From Treponema sp. UBA4326 (GTDB lineage Bacteria > Spirochaetota > Spirochaetia > Treponematales > Treponemataceae), in contig DGTW01000047.1 in NCBI GenBank assembly GCA_002393835.1, positions 1 to 6,275 on the forward strand: DNA of 6,275 nt. The letters run 5' to 3'. Of the stretch, positions 1 to 5,328 are shown piece by piece (position 1 is the first letter of the stretch; each line of letters begins with the position of its first letter). A program made the translations under genes and the position numbers. The notes under the pieces are model-generated. The model ran no database searches. It was not told the DNA's origin and saw nothing but the letters and a program-made list of their open reading frames with translations.

Positions 1-2
1 TT

Positions 3-359
3 TTTATGTCGCTGCACATCGGTTTGCACGCAGGAATAATTGCGAACAAGATAAAACAGAAGAAAAATGCCGGAAATGACAGCACGCTCACTAAAAACGG
101 AAATTCTGAAGAAGAAAACGGCTCGAAAAAGTCAGCCCGCAAAATCATCTCCCGTATTTTTGTTACCCTAGCCTGCCTTTATGGCATTTACGCCTTTATT
201 ATCCGGGGAGTCTGGAAGTATCTGATTTTGAGGCAGCAGTTTTTCTTCTTTGATTTGGAACGGGGATATCTTCTTTTTGCCTTGGACTACATTTCAATCA
301 TCGTACTTTTCGCAACGATTTCCCATCTTCTGGCGACCTGCTTGAAAAAGAAACGCTAA
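3..359 (+). CDS. DUF4405-type integral membrane protein, C-terminal part (5' end outside window)
   Basis: Only the C-terminal part is present. The frame is open to the left edge, there is no ribosome binding site before the first ATG at 6, and that Met sits inside a conserved stretch (SLHIGLHAG), so it is probably internal. The visible part has paired histidines in H-x3-H (H4 and H8 counted from that Met). A charged, low-complexity linker follows at about residues 17-46, then a membrane segment (about 47-66) and a last one (about 87-112) with a positively charged tail (KKKR). The pattern of GIYAFIIRG, then FFFFDLE, then FALDYISII matches DUF4405 membrane proteins as I remember them; their H-rich helices resemble those of haem-binding membrane cytochromes. 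A redox role is inferred from that and from the neighbours. The ABM gene follows 13 bp downstream on the same strand, so the two are probably co-transcribed. Confidence 0.7.
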   Translation, partial: FMSLHIGLHAGIIANKIKQKKNAGNDSTLTKNGNSEEENGSKKSARKIISRIFVTLACLYGIYAFIIRGVWKYLILRQQFFFFDLERGYLLFALDYISIIVLFATISHLLATCLKKKR

Positions 360-372
360 AACGGGAGGAAAA

Positions 373-771
373 ATGGCAATCACAGTAAATCTTCGTTACA
401 CAGGAAAAAATGGTGCCGCACAGGCCTTTGCAAGGGAAATGATTTCCAGCGGAACCGTTGAAAAAATCCGTGCAGAAAAAGGCAACCTTCGCTATGAGTA
501 TTATCTTCCCTTTGACGAGACTACAGCCGGCGGAAACAAAAGAGCTGGCGGGCAGAAAAAGTCCTGCGAGGACAATCCAAATCCCAGCGACACAATCCTC
601 TTAATCGATTCTTGGGAAAATCAGGAGGCCATCGATTTGCACCACGCAAGCCCCATGATGAAAACAATCGCCGCCCTCCGCGAAAAATACGACCTTCACA
701 TGACAATCGAACGATTTGTTTCTGATGATAAAATACCTGAGAGGCCTTCTTTAATTCATCATTCCGACTAG
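373..771 (+). CDS. ABM-domain protein, putative quinol monooxygenase
   Basis: This small cytosolic protein has the antibiotic-biosynthesis-monooxygenase (dimeric ferredoxin-like) fold, a family that includes YgiN-type quinol monooxygenases. The start is fixed by a good ribosome binding site, GGGAGG, 4-5 bases before the ATG. The N-terminal strand (ITVNLRYTGKNG) is followed by EMISSGTVEKIRAEKGNLRYEYY, then ILLIDSWENQEAIDLHHASPMM (residues about 75-96, with the family's His pair at 90-91) and KYDLHMTIERF. At 132 residues it is longer than the usual 95-110. The excess is a polar Gly/Lys/Asn-rich insert at about 51-71, between two core strands, and a tail after about 116. It lies 13 bp after the DUF4405 gene and converges on lysR with 6 bp between the stops. 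The substrate is unknown; quinone or aldehyde detoxification is inferred. Confidence 0.85.
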   Translation: MAITVNLRYTGKNGAAQAFAREMISSGTVEKIRAEKGNLRYEYYLPFDETTAGGNKRAGGQKKSCEDNPNPSDTILLIDSWENQEAIDLHHASPMMKTIAALREKYDLHMTIERFVSDDKIPERPSLIHHSD

Positions 772-777
772 CCTTCC

Positions 778-1674
778 CTATCGCCCTTCATTAGCCTGCT
801 TAACCTCGTCCAGAAAAATCTTCGCTGCCGCAGAAAGCTCCCGGTCTTTTTTCCAAGCAAGGTAAATCTCACTGTAGATGGCAGGCTCTAGCGGAACAAA
901 ACAGAGCTGGCTTTCTGAAGAAATGTCGGAAAGGCCCTCCAGCGTAATGCAGGAAGCGATATTCTCCCTGGCAAAAATACTGGCATTGTAAATCAGATTG
1001 TAAGAGCCGGTTATGTTGTATTTTTCCATGGAACCGCCGAACCAGTGCAAAAGTTCCCCGTGCTTTGTGGCCTGCTCGGACAAAAACAAAGGCTCGTAGT
1101 GTTCCAGAAGATTTTCTTTTTTTATACAGTCGTACTTTGCAAGCGGATTGTCCTTGCGGGTAAGCAGGCCCCAGCGGTCTTTCTGCAAAAGAGTCAGATG
1201 ATTATATTTTTCCACATTCTTAAAGCCGATAAAAAGTCCAAAATCACAAAGTCCCCTGTCCAGCCGCTCACAGATAATTCCCGCATCCCCGGAAAAAAGA
1301 CTGGCCTCAATTTTAGGATGATTTTCCCGAATTTTCTTAAAAGCCCCGGCAAGTTCAGAAAGCGCCTTAGTCTCCCCCGCCCCAATGTAAATCCTTCCCG
1401 AAACCTGTGAGCGGCTGGTCTTGAATTCCTGAACCGTCTTTTCCGAAAGCTCCGTAATCTGAACCGCGTAATTGTAAAAACGCACACCTTCGTCAGTCAG
1501 AATAAATTTCCGGTTCTGCCGGTTGCGCTCAAAAAGCCTCACCCCAAGTTCCTCTTCAAGCTCCATAATCTGCCGTGAAAGAGTGGGCTGCGTGATGTGA
1601 ATAATTTCTGCCGCCCTGGACATATTCTGCTCATCTGCGATTGTAATGAAATATTTTAATACGCGAAGTTCCAT
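778..1674 (-). CDS. LysR-family transcriptional regulator
   Basis: At 298 residues this is a full-length LysR-type regulator. The N-terminal winged helix-turn-helix is clear: LKYFITIADEQNMSRAAEIIHITQPTLSRQIMELEEELGVRLFER at about residues 6-50. A linker helix follows, then the periplasmic-binding-protein-like effector domain from about 90 to the end, starting near SGRIYIGAGE. The family binds DNA as a tetramer at T-N11-A inverted repeats and usually represses its own gene while activating a divergent target. Such a box lies 43 bp upstream of the start (1703-1728), with a second copy near the hydrolase. There is no ribosome binding site before this ATG, but a TATACT -10 hexamer ends 7 bp upstream, so the message may be leaderless. 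The effector cannot be read from the sequence. Targets probably include the hydrolase and perhaps the DUF4405/ABM pair. Confidence 0.93.
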   Translation of the reverse strand: MELRVLKYFITIADEQNMSRAAEIIHITQPTLSRQIMELEEELGVRLFERNRQNRKFILTDEGVRFYNYAVQITELSEKTVQEFKTSRSQVSGRIYIGAGETKALSELAGAFKKIRENHPKIEASLFSGDAGIICERLDRGLCDFGLFIGFKNVEKYNHLTLLQKDRWGLLTRKDNPLAKYDCIKKENLLEHYEPLFLSEQATKHGELLHWFGGSMEKYNITGSYNLIYNASIFARENIASCITLEGLSDISSESQLCFVPLEPAIYSEIYLAWKKDRELSAAAKIFLDEVKQANEGR

Positions 1675-1681
1675 AAAAGAG

Positions 1682-1687
1682 AGTATA
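1682..1687 (-). promoter_or_regulatory. Candidate -10 element of lysR
   Basis: On the minus strand this reads TATACT, one mismatch from TATAAT. It ends 7 bp before the lysR ATG, placing the predicted start of transcription within a base or so of the start codon. The -35 position is poor (TAGTTT at 17 bp), as is common for LysR-controlled promoters, and overlaps the LysR box. Confidence 0.45.
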
Positions 1688-1702
1688 GCACAGAAAAAAA
1701 GC

Positions 1703-1728
1703 GTAAACTATGCCTTTTAAGCATAAAT
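1703..1728. promoter_or_regulatory. Candidate LysR-binding site, copy 1 (lysR promoter)
   Basis: The inverted repeat TATGC-N7-GCATA (1709-1725) contains a T-N11-A LysR box and overlaps the lysR promoter, as expected for autoregulation. The surrounding 26 bp, GTAAACTATGCCT-N3-AAGCATAAAT, recurs in the same orientation at 2502-2527 with 23 of 26 positions identical. All three differences lie in the spacer. Confidence 0.6.
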
Positions 1729-1770
1729 ATGGGCGTTCCCCTTTGCGGCTGTGCGGAGTTTGGGGTTTTG

Positions 1771-2163
1771 CTATACGAGCACATCTTGCTTTTTTGCAAT
1801 AGCACTATGTTCTTTTTCTGAATTTTTTGCAAGGAGGTACACGCAATATTGATTCATACTTACGCCTTCTTTTTTTGAATCTTCAGCTAGTGTTTTGTGT
1901 AAAGTTTTTGGAAGACGAAGCTTGAACTGACCGGAATAGGAATCTGCGGTTTCTGGTTCTGCGATTTCTACCCCATCTTCTATTGCAGCGATTAACCATG
2001 CTTTTTTTGCGTCTTCGGCATTTGCAACGACTTCAGCTACAGTTTCTCCACAAGTAATACAACCAGGAAGTTCTGGATATGCAGCGATGAAACCTGATTC
2101 TTCTGTATCTGGAATTATTTCCAATTTATAAGGCAATTTCATATATTCTTCAAAAGTTCTCAT
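1771..2163 (-). CDS. hicB: HicB-family antitoxin
   Basis: This 130-residue antitoxin would neutralise HicA and repress the operon. The N-terminal HicB domain (partly degraded RNase H-like fold) spans about residues 8-65: YKLEIIPDTEESGFIAAYPELPGC, then GETVAEVVANAEDAKKAWLIAAIEDG. The C-terminal part, about 78-113, looks like a ribbon-helix-helix DNA-binding domain: GQFKLRLPKTLHKTLAEDSKKEGVSMNQYCVYLL. A longer reading from 2202 is possible, but the ATG at 2163 is preceded at the right distance by a strong ribosome binding site (AGGAGG, complement of 2170-2175), and MRTFEEYMKLPY is the typical beginning. The start lies 1 bp after the hicA stop, indicating translational coupling. The pair lies between lysR and its likely target. 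Confidence 0.93.
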   Translation of the reverse strand: MRTFEEYMKLPYKLEIIPDTEESGFIAAYPELPGCITCGETVAEVVANAEDAKKAWLIAAIEDGVEIAEPETADSYSGQFKLRLPKTLHKTLAEDSKKEGVSMNQYCVYLLAKNSEKEHSAIAKKQDVLV

Positions 2164-2164
2164 A

Positions 2165-2422
2165 TCAGTCCTCCTCTTCTTTGTTTGCATCTTCCGCTTC
2201 AACTATTTCTTTTACCATTCTTACATAAACGACTTTTATAGGCTCATGATTCGGAATGGTAATAGGATTACAACCAGGTTTTCGGAAAGTATAATGACTA
2301 CTACCGCTTTTTGGTTGTGATGCAACATACCCATAACTTTGCAGGATTTTACTGATTTCTGCAAACCGCATATTCTTATCAAGCGTTTTTATCCTGCTTA
2401 ATAACTTTTTCCATTGCGCCAT
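2165..2422 (-). CDS. hicA: HicA-family mRNA-interferase toxin
   Basis: HicA toxins have a double-stranded-RNA-binding-like fold and cleave mRNA, stopping growth when HicB is lost. The core, MRFAEISKILQSYGYVASQPKSGSSHYTFRKPG, followed by ITIPNHEPIKVVYVRMVKEIVE, covers about residues 18-75. The catalytic His is H43 in GSSHYTF. Length is 85 residues, slightly long for the family because of about 17 extra N-terminal residues and an acidic tail. Two starts are possible. The ATG at 2422 coincides with the predicted transcription start and has no leader or ribosome binding site. Met18 (ATG at 2371) begins at the usual family start but has only a weak upstream purine stretch. Gene order toxin then antitoxin is normal for hicAB. 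Confidence 0.9.
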   Translation of the reverse strand: MAQWKKLLSRIKTLDKNMRFAEISKILQSYGYVASQPKSGSSHYTFRKPGCNPITIPNHEPIKVVYVRMVKEIVEAEDANKEEED

Positions 2423-2428
2423 GATTTG

Positions 2429-2457
2429 ATTATAAGTGGTGTTATATATGGTGTCAA
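2429..2457 (-). promoter_or_regulatory. Consensus sigma-70 promoter of hicAB with direct-repeat operator
   Basis: On the minus strand the sequence has a perfect -35, TTGACA (complement of 2452-2457), a 17-bp spacer, and a perfect -10, TATAAT (complement of 2429-2434). The predicted transcription start falls on the A of the hicA ATG at 2422. Within the -35/spacer region the hexamer ACACCA occurs twice, 12 bp apart (complements of 2449-2454 and 2437-2442), separated by TATATA. This is a plausible operator for the HicB ribbon-helix-helix domain. Confidence 0.8.
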
Positions 2458-2471
2458 GTTTTTATTTCTAA

Positions 2472-2492
2472 CCAAGCTTGGCCTGAATTCAG
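2472..2492. repeat. Two back-to-back 10-bp perfect palindromes
   Basis: CCAAGCTTGG (2472-2481) and CTGAATTCAG (2483-2492) are both perfect palindromes and are separated by one base. They lie between the hicAB promoter and the second LysR box. They could be protein-binding sites or a junction scar, or chance; no function is claimed. Confidence 0.4.
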
Positions 2493-2501
2493 TCGAACCT
2501 A

Positions 2502-2527
2502 GTAAACTATGCCTGAAAAGCATAAAT
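2502..2527. promoter_or_regulatory. Candidate LysR-binding site, copy 2 (hydrolase promoter)
   Basis: This second copy of the 26-bp motif keeps both half sites (TATGC at 2508-2512, GCATA at 2520-2524) and the 7-bp spacing, and differs from copy 1 only at three spacer bases. It lies about 46 bp upstream of the predicted transcription start of the hydrolase, a usual distance for LysR activation. Confidence 0.6.
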
Positions 2528-2549
2528 CCCCATAAAAACAAAGTATTTG

Positions 2550-2555
2550 TAATAT
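2550..2555 (+). promoter_or_regulatory. Candidate -10 element of the hydrolase gene
   Basis: TAATAT matches four of six positions of the -10 consensus. The -35 position at 17 bp, TCCCCA, is weak, as expected for an activator-dependent promoter, and LysR box copy 2 ends right there. The implied leader of about 150 bases contains three hairpins. Confidence 0.35.
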
Positions 2556-2602
2556 TCCCCCCATTCCAGTATCTTAAAAACATCACGGAGGTAGGGAGCC
2601 GG

Positions 2603-2669
2603 TCGCGAAGCGAAAAAACTCGTGAGACGAGTTTTTAGGCGAATCTCGTTCGAAGCTATGCTTCGAGCG
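2603..2669. repeat. Three tandem hairpins in the hydrolase leader (possible attenuator or inserted repeat)
   Basis: Three inverted repeats follow each other: TCGC/GCGA (2603-2613, loop GAA); a perfect 10-bp stem AAAAACTCGT/ACGAGTTTTT (2614-2636, loop GAG), which looks like a bidirectional intrinsic terminator; and CGTTCGAAGC/GCTTCGAGCG (2647-2669, loop TAT, one G-U pair). The array is flanked by the 7-bp direct repeat GGAGGTA at 2587-2593 and 2699-2705, the latter being the hydrolase ribosome binding site. It could be a palindromic element inserted into the leader, a transcription attenuator, or an mRNA-stability structure. Confidence 0.55.
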
Positions 2670-2709
2670 CGGAAGGAAAGACGGTCTCTGCTTACATAGG
2701 AGGTATTCT

Positions 2710-3792
2710 ATGAAGAAATCTTTTAAACTTCTTTGTGCCACGGCTCTTGCTCTGGCTTCACTTTCAACTGCATTCGCAAAAGATGCGAAAAACGGGGTAA
2801 AAATGGAAAAACTTAAGCTCGAAAAAAAATGGGACAAGACTTTCGCTCTGTCTGACTCGGTTTCACACAAAAAGGTCACTTTCACCAACCACTTTGGAAT
2901 CACGCTGGCGGCGGATATGTACACGCCAAAAGGCGCAAGCGGCAAACTTCCGGCAATCGCAGTGGCAGGTCCCTTTGGAGCGGTCAAGGAACAGGCTTCT
3001 GGTCTTTATGCTCACGAAATGGCAAAACGCGGCTACCTCACAATCGCCTTTGACCCAAGCTTTACCGGCGAATCTGGTGGTCAGCCCCGCTACATGAACA
3101 GCCCGGACATCAACACGGAAGACTTTCAGGCGGCAGTGGACTTTCTTTCAAACCTGCCAAATGTAGACCCGGAAAAAATCGGCATCATCGGAATCTGCGG
3201 CTGGGGCGGAATGGCTCTGAACACCGCTGGAATCGACACCAGAATCAAGGCCACTGCGGTAATGACCATGTATGACATGAGCCGTATCGCAAACAAAGGC
3301 TACTTCGACGAAAACGACAATGAGGAATCACGCTACCAGGCTCGCGTTACCGTAAATAAGGCCCGCACAGAAAGCTTTGCAAATGGCAACTACCCCACTG
3401 TAGGCGGACTTCCCGAAAATCGCCCCGAAGGAGACACTTTCTTCAGCCAGTACTGGGACTACTACAAGACCGACCGCGGCTACCATCCCCGCTCACTCAA
3501 CTCCAACATGGGCTGGGCAAGCACCGCATCAACAAGTCTTATGAACACAAGTCTTCTGACATATTCCAACGAAATCCGCTCGGCTGTCCTCATCGTCCAC
3601 GGCGAAAAAGCCCACAGCCGCTACATGGGAGAAACTGCCTACAATAATATGGTAAAAGACAGCAAATACACGGCCAACAAGGAACTGATGATTATCCCCG
3701 AAGCCACCCACTGCGACCTCTACGATGGCGGAAAAGGCAACTTCATCCCCTGGGAAAAATTGCAGGCCTTTTTTGAAGTAAATCTGAAGTAA
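2710..3792 (+). CDS. Exported alpha/beta hydrolase, dienelactone-hydrolase/YcjY-like, Cys nucleophile
   Basis: This 360-residue protein has a signal peptide: KK at 2-3, a hydrophobic core at about 6-20 and an A-F-A site with cleavage expected after residue 23. It should act outside the cytoplasm. The hydrolase domain runs from about 53 (KKVTFTNHFGITLAADMYTPK) to the end. The nucleophile elbow GICGWGG places Cys163 where most relatives carry Ser, as in dienelactone hydrolases. The catalytic His is probably H334 (EATHCDLYDG). The acid is less certain: the segment usually reading HGxxD is HGEKAHS (298-303), so E299 or a nearby residue may serve. Other landmarks are GPFGAVKEQASGLYA (88-101), AFDPSFTGESGG (113-124) and YHPRSLNSNMGW (258-269). 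The ribosome binding site GGAGG is 6 bp upstream. LysR control is inferred from the upstream box. The substrate is unknown; an ester or lactone is likely. Confidence 0.88.
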   Translation: MKKSFKLLCATALALASLSTAFAKDAKNGVKMEKLKLEKKWDKTFALSDSVSHKKVTFTNHFGITLAADMYTPKGASGKLPAIAVAGPFGAVKEQASGLYAHEMAKRGYLTIAFDPSFTGESGGQPRYMNSPDINTEDFQAAVDFLSNLPNVDPEKIGIIGICGWGGMALNTAGIDTRIKATAVMTMYDMSRIANKGYFDENDNEESRYQARVTVNKARTESFANGNYPTVGGLPENRPEGDTFFSQYWDYYKTDRGYHPRSLNSNMGWASTASTSLMNTSLLTYSNEIRSAVLIVHGEKAHSRYMGETAYNNMVKDSKYTANKELMIIPEATHCDLYDGGKGNFIPWEKLQAFFEVNLK

Positions 3793-3844
3793 TTTTTCAA
3801 AACCTGATAATTGACAGGCCTCTGCAGAGAGTGACTCCTTTGCA

Positions 3845-3861
3845 GGGGCCATTTTTGCCCC
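3845..3861. terminator. Hairpin after the hydrolase gene with internal T-run
   Basis: GGGGC (3845-3849), loop CATTTTT, GCCCC (3857-3861), located 53 bp after the stop. It shares the TTTTTGCCCCGCCC block with sites after two other genes here. There is no T-run after the stem, so intrinsic termination on the plus strand is unproven. The right arm can alternatively pair as TTTTTGCCC (3852-3860) with GGGCAAAAA (3881-3889). Confidence 0.4.
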
Positions 3862-3985
3862 GCCCGCCTTCCGGCAGTTAGGGCAAAAACCGCGCTATCC
3901 AGGGTTCCGCCTTTCGGCTCCATTGCTCCACGCTGTTCCGCAACTCGCTTACGCTCGCCCTTCCTATCGCTTGTCCGACACTGCA
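3852..3985. repeat. GC-rich intergenic repeat-like block
   Basis: The 252-bp gap between the hydrolase and yjbR-like genes holds no credible gene. This part is much richer in GC than its surroundings and contains nested inverted repeats (TTTTTGCCC/GGGCAAAAA around GCCTTCCGGC; GCC-TTT-CGGC) and, on the minus strand, repeated GCGAG words. It looks like a dispersed, REP-like intergenic element, but only one full copy is in the window, so this is inference. Confidence 0.4.
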
Positions 3986-4001
3986 TTTTTTTCCAATTCA
4001 T

Positions 4002-4009
4002 GCTAAAAT
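4002..4009 (+). promoter_or_regulatory. Candidate -10 of the YjbR-like gene
   Basis: TAAAAT at 4004-4009 lies 35 bp before the start codon, just after the GC-rich block. No convincing -35 hexamer is seen at 16-18 bp. Confidence 0.35.
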
Positions 4010-4044
4010 ATCTGCATTTGATTAAACTTTTCTAAAGGCCCACT

Positions 4045-4710
4045 ATGGATTACAGCTACATTTTTCGTTCGGCAAAAATTAAGATTGACTCACTAAAAGC
4101 CGCCGATTTTTCTAAAAACGACGATTCAAACTATTTTCTGCGGCTGCCTGTCTCAAACGGGGACTTTTATGCAGATTTTGCCCTCTCCCCAGCCTCACAA
4201 AGCCTCGTCGTCCAGCTTTTCGATTCATCCACCGGCGAAAAATACCCGCTTTTTGACATGCCCAGAAGCCAGGGAGCTTTTGTCGCCTCCCTTCGGGAAG
4301 AAGTCCAAAAACTCGTTGACAAGCTAAAATCATCCTACTTTGAAGTACATGATTTAAAATATGAATATGTCGCATGGATTAAATCACGCTTTTCCGCCTT
4401 CCCTGATTTTCCCTGGCCTGACACTCCCGATTACTGCGTTTTCCGCTGCCCAAATGAAAAATGGTTTGCCCTAGTGATGAAAGTAAAATACCGGCAGCTG
4501 GGGCTTACAGGCGAAGAAGAAGTCTGGGTTGTAAACATGAAGGCTCCAGATGACAAAATCCAGGAACTCATCGACAAAAAATCAATCTTTCCCGCCTGGC
4601 ACATGAACAAAAAACACTGGATAACCGTCCTTCTCACCGCCGCCACCGATTTTGAAAAACTCTGCCAGCTTACAGAAATCAGTTATGAGCTGGTGAACAA
4701 AACCAAGTAG
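4045..4710 (+). CDS. MmcQ/YjbR-family protein with extra N-terminal domain
   Basis: The C-terminal half (about residues 100-218) is a MmcQ/YjbR domain, a CyaY-like fold often annotated as DNA-binding. The signature segments are PDYCVFRCPNEKWFALVMKVKY (about 128-149), EEVWVVNMKAPDDKIQELI (158-176), the conserved FPAWHMNKKHWITVLL (182-197) and a final ISYELV. The first 100 residues form a separate alpha/beta domain (SNGDFYADFALSPASQSLVVQLFD, then a basic/acidic helix REEVQKLVDKLKSSYFE). This two-domain form of about 220 residues occurs in several anaerobes as I recall, whereas single-domain members have about 110-120. A modest ribosome binding site (AAAGG) stands 6 bp before the ATG. The physiological role is unknown. 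It ends about 100 bp before the peptide genes, with a probable separate promoter between, so there is no sign of a shared function. Confidence 0.85.
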   Translation: MDYSYIFRSAKIKIDSLKAADFSKNDDSNYFLRLPVSNGDFYADFALSPASQSLVVQLFDSSTGEKYPLFDMPRSQGAFVASLREEVQKLVDKLKSSYFEVHDLKYEYVAWIKSRFSAFPDFPWPDTPDYCVFRCPNEKWFALVMKVKYRQLGLTGEEEVWVVNMKAPDDKIQELIDKKSIFPAWHMNKKHWITVLLTAATDFEKLCQLTEISYELVNKTK

Positions 4711-4714
4711 AGAC

Positions 4715-4730
4715 ATTTTTGCCCCGCCCG
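4715..4730. repeat. TTTTTGCCCCGCCCG motif, second copy, without left hairpin arm
   Basis: The block ATTTTTGCCCCGCCCG starts 5 bp after the YjbR-like stop codon. It matches the blocks at 3851-3866 and 5799-5813, but no upstream GGGGC is present, so it cannot form the same hairpin. Confidence 0.5.
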
Positions 4731-4777
4731 GCCGACATTTGTTTTTATAAAAATAGCCATTTTCCTGATGTTCGGAG

Positions 4778-4783
4778 TATAAA
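4778..4783 (+). promoter_or_regulatory. Candidate -10 of the GG-peptide operon
   Basis: TATAAA lies 32 bp before the chosen start of the first peptide gene, in an AT-rich stretch that begins abruptly after the GC-rich motif. No good -35 is visible, so this is a weak call. Confidence 0.35.
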
Positions 4784-4815
4784 TAAGAGAAAGGTAAAGT
4801 CACGGAGGTATGGTC

Positions 4816-5268
4816 ATGGACAAAAATAAAATCACTACACAACTGCTTGAGGCAGGTGCAACAGAAGAACAACTTGCCAAAATCAATTTTGAAAAAGTTG
4901 AAAGTATTATAGATACTGCGCGAAATATTGACAGTCTTTGCAGGACCTTAAAATCAAACTATCCAGATTTTAATGAAGCCGGTTTTATGGAAGCGCTTGA
5001 AAAAAATGCGAAAGACAGCGAGGAAACACAGGATCTTTCTGACAATGATTTGGAATCCGTAGCCGGGGGAAGCGTAAGCAGCTGGATCAGCAAAAACAAA
5101 GAGCTGGTTGCCGGACTTACCCTTCTCGCTTTGTGTGTTCCAGTAGGATGTGTCATGTACAACGAAGGTAAAGTTGCCGGAAAAACAAAAGCAAATAGAG
5201 CTTATGACCTGGGATACGGTGAAGGAATGAATGAAGCGAAAAAATTAATACCAACAATAAAAGCTTAA
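4816..5268 (+). CDS. Double-glycine-leader secreted peptide precursor 1
   Basis: This encodes a 150-residue precursor. The start at 4816 is chosen over the ATG at 4810 because GGAGG (4804-4808) is 7 bp from the former and 1 bp from the latter. The leader is 85 residues, largely helical and charged, and ends in DLSDNDLESVAGG, a canonical double-glycine signal cut and exported by C39-peptidase ABC transporters. Its length and acidic tail recall Nif11-type leaders, but I would not assign the family. The predicted core (65 residues) starts SVSSWISKNK, has one hydrophobic segment (about core 11-30, with C22 and C27), then two GxxxG motifs (GKVAG, GYGEG), a motif found in helix-pairing two-peptide bacteriocins. 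The gene is followed 60 bp later by a paralogue. No transporter, immunity or modifying gene is visible. A bacteriocin or signalling peptide is likely; the activity is unknown. Confidence 0.8.
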   Translation: MDKNKITTQLLEAGATEEQLAKINFEKVESIIDTARNIDSLCRTLKSNYPDFNEAGFMEALEKNAKDSEETQDLSDNDLESVAGGSVSSWISKNKELVAGLTLLALCVPVGCVMYNEGKVAGKTKANRAYDLGYGEGMNEAKKLIPTIKA

Positions 5269-5328
5269 GAAGCATGGAGTCTGTAGTAAAAACACAGATA
5301 AAAGTGCACAATCGCAAGGAGGTAGAGC

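Noticed and set aside
1045..1487. Reading frames in other frames or on the opposite strand within lysR
   Set aside because: They are fully inside an intact LysR gene and resemble no protein family.
2164..2202. HicB start 13 codons upstream of 2163
   Set aside because: That would overlap the end of hicA with a Lys/Arg-rich tail. The AGGAGG-preceded ATG at 2163 gives the usual family N-terminus.
2603..2669. CRISPR-like repeat array
   Set aside because: The hairpins differ in sequence and there are no regular spacers. No array of direct repeats exists in the window.
2622..2699. Small GTG-started leader ORF in the hydrolase 5' region
   Set aside because: The GTG lies in the loop and stem of the terminator-like hairpin, no ribosome binding site is well placed, and the Arg-rich product looks like a translated repeat.
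2583..2987. Minus-strand reading frame of 134 codons over the hydrolase 5' end
   Set aside because: It lies antisense to the signal peptide and start of a clear hydrolase gene, and its protein has no recognisable family.
3529..4001. Two minus-strand frames over the hydrolase 3' end and the GC-rich gap
   Set aside because: They are shadows of the hydrolase and of a palindromic intergenic repeat, without family resemblance or ribosome binding sites.
4810..4815. Start of peptide precursor 1 at the ATG at 4810
   Set aside because: The ribosome binding site ends one base before this ATG, too close. The ATG at 4816 has proper spacing.
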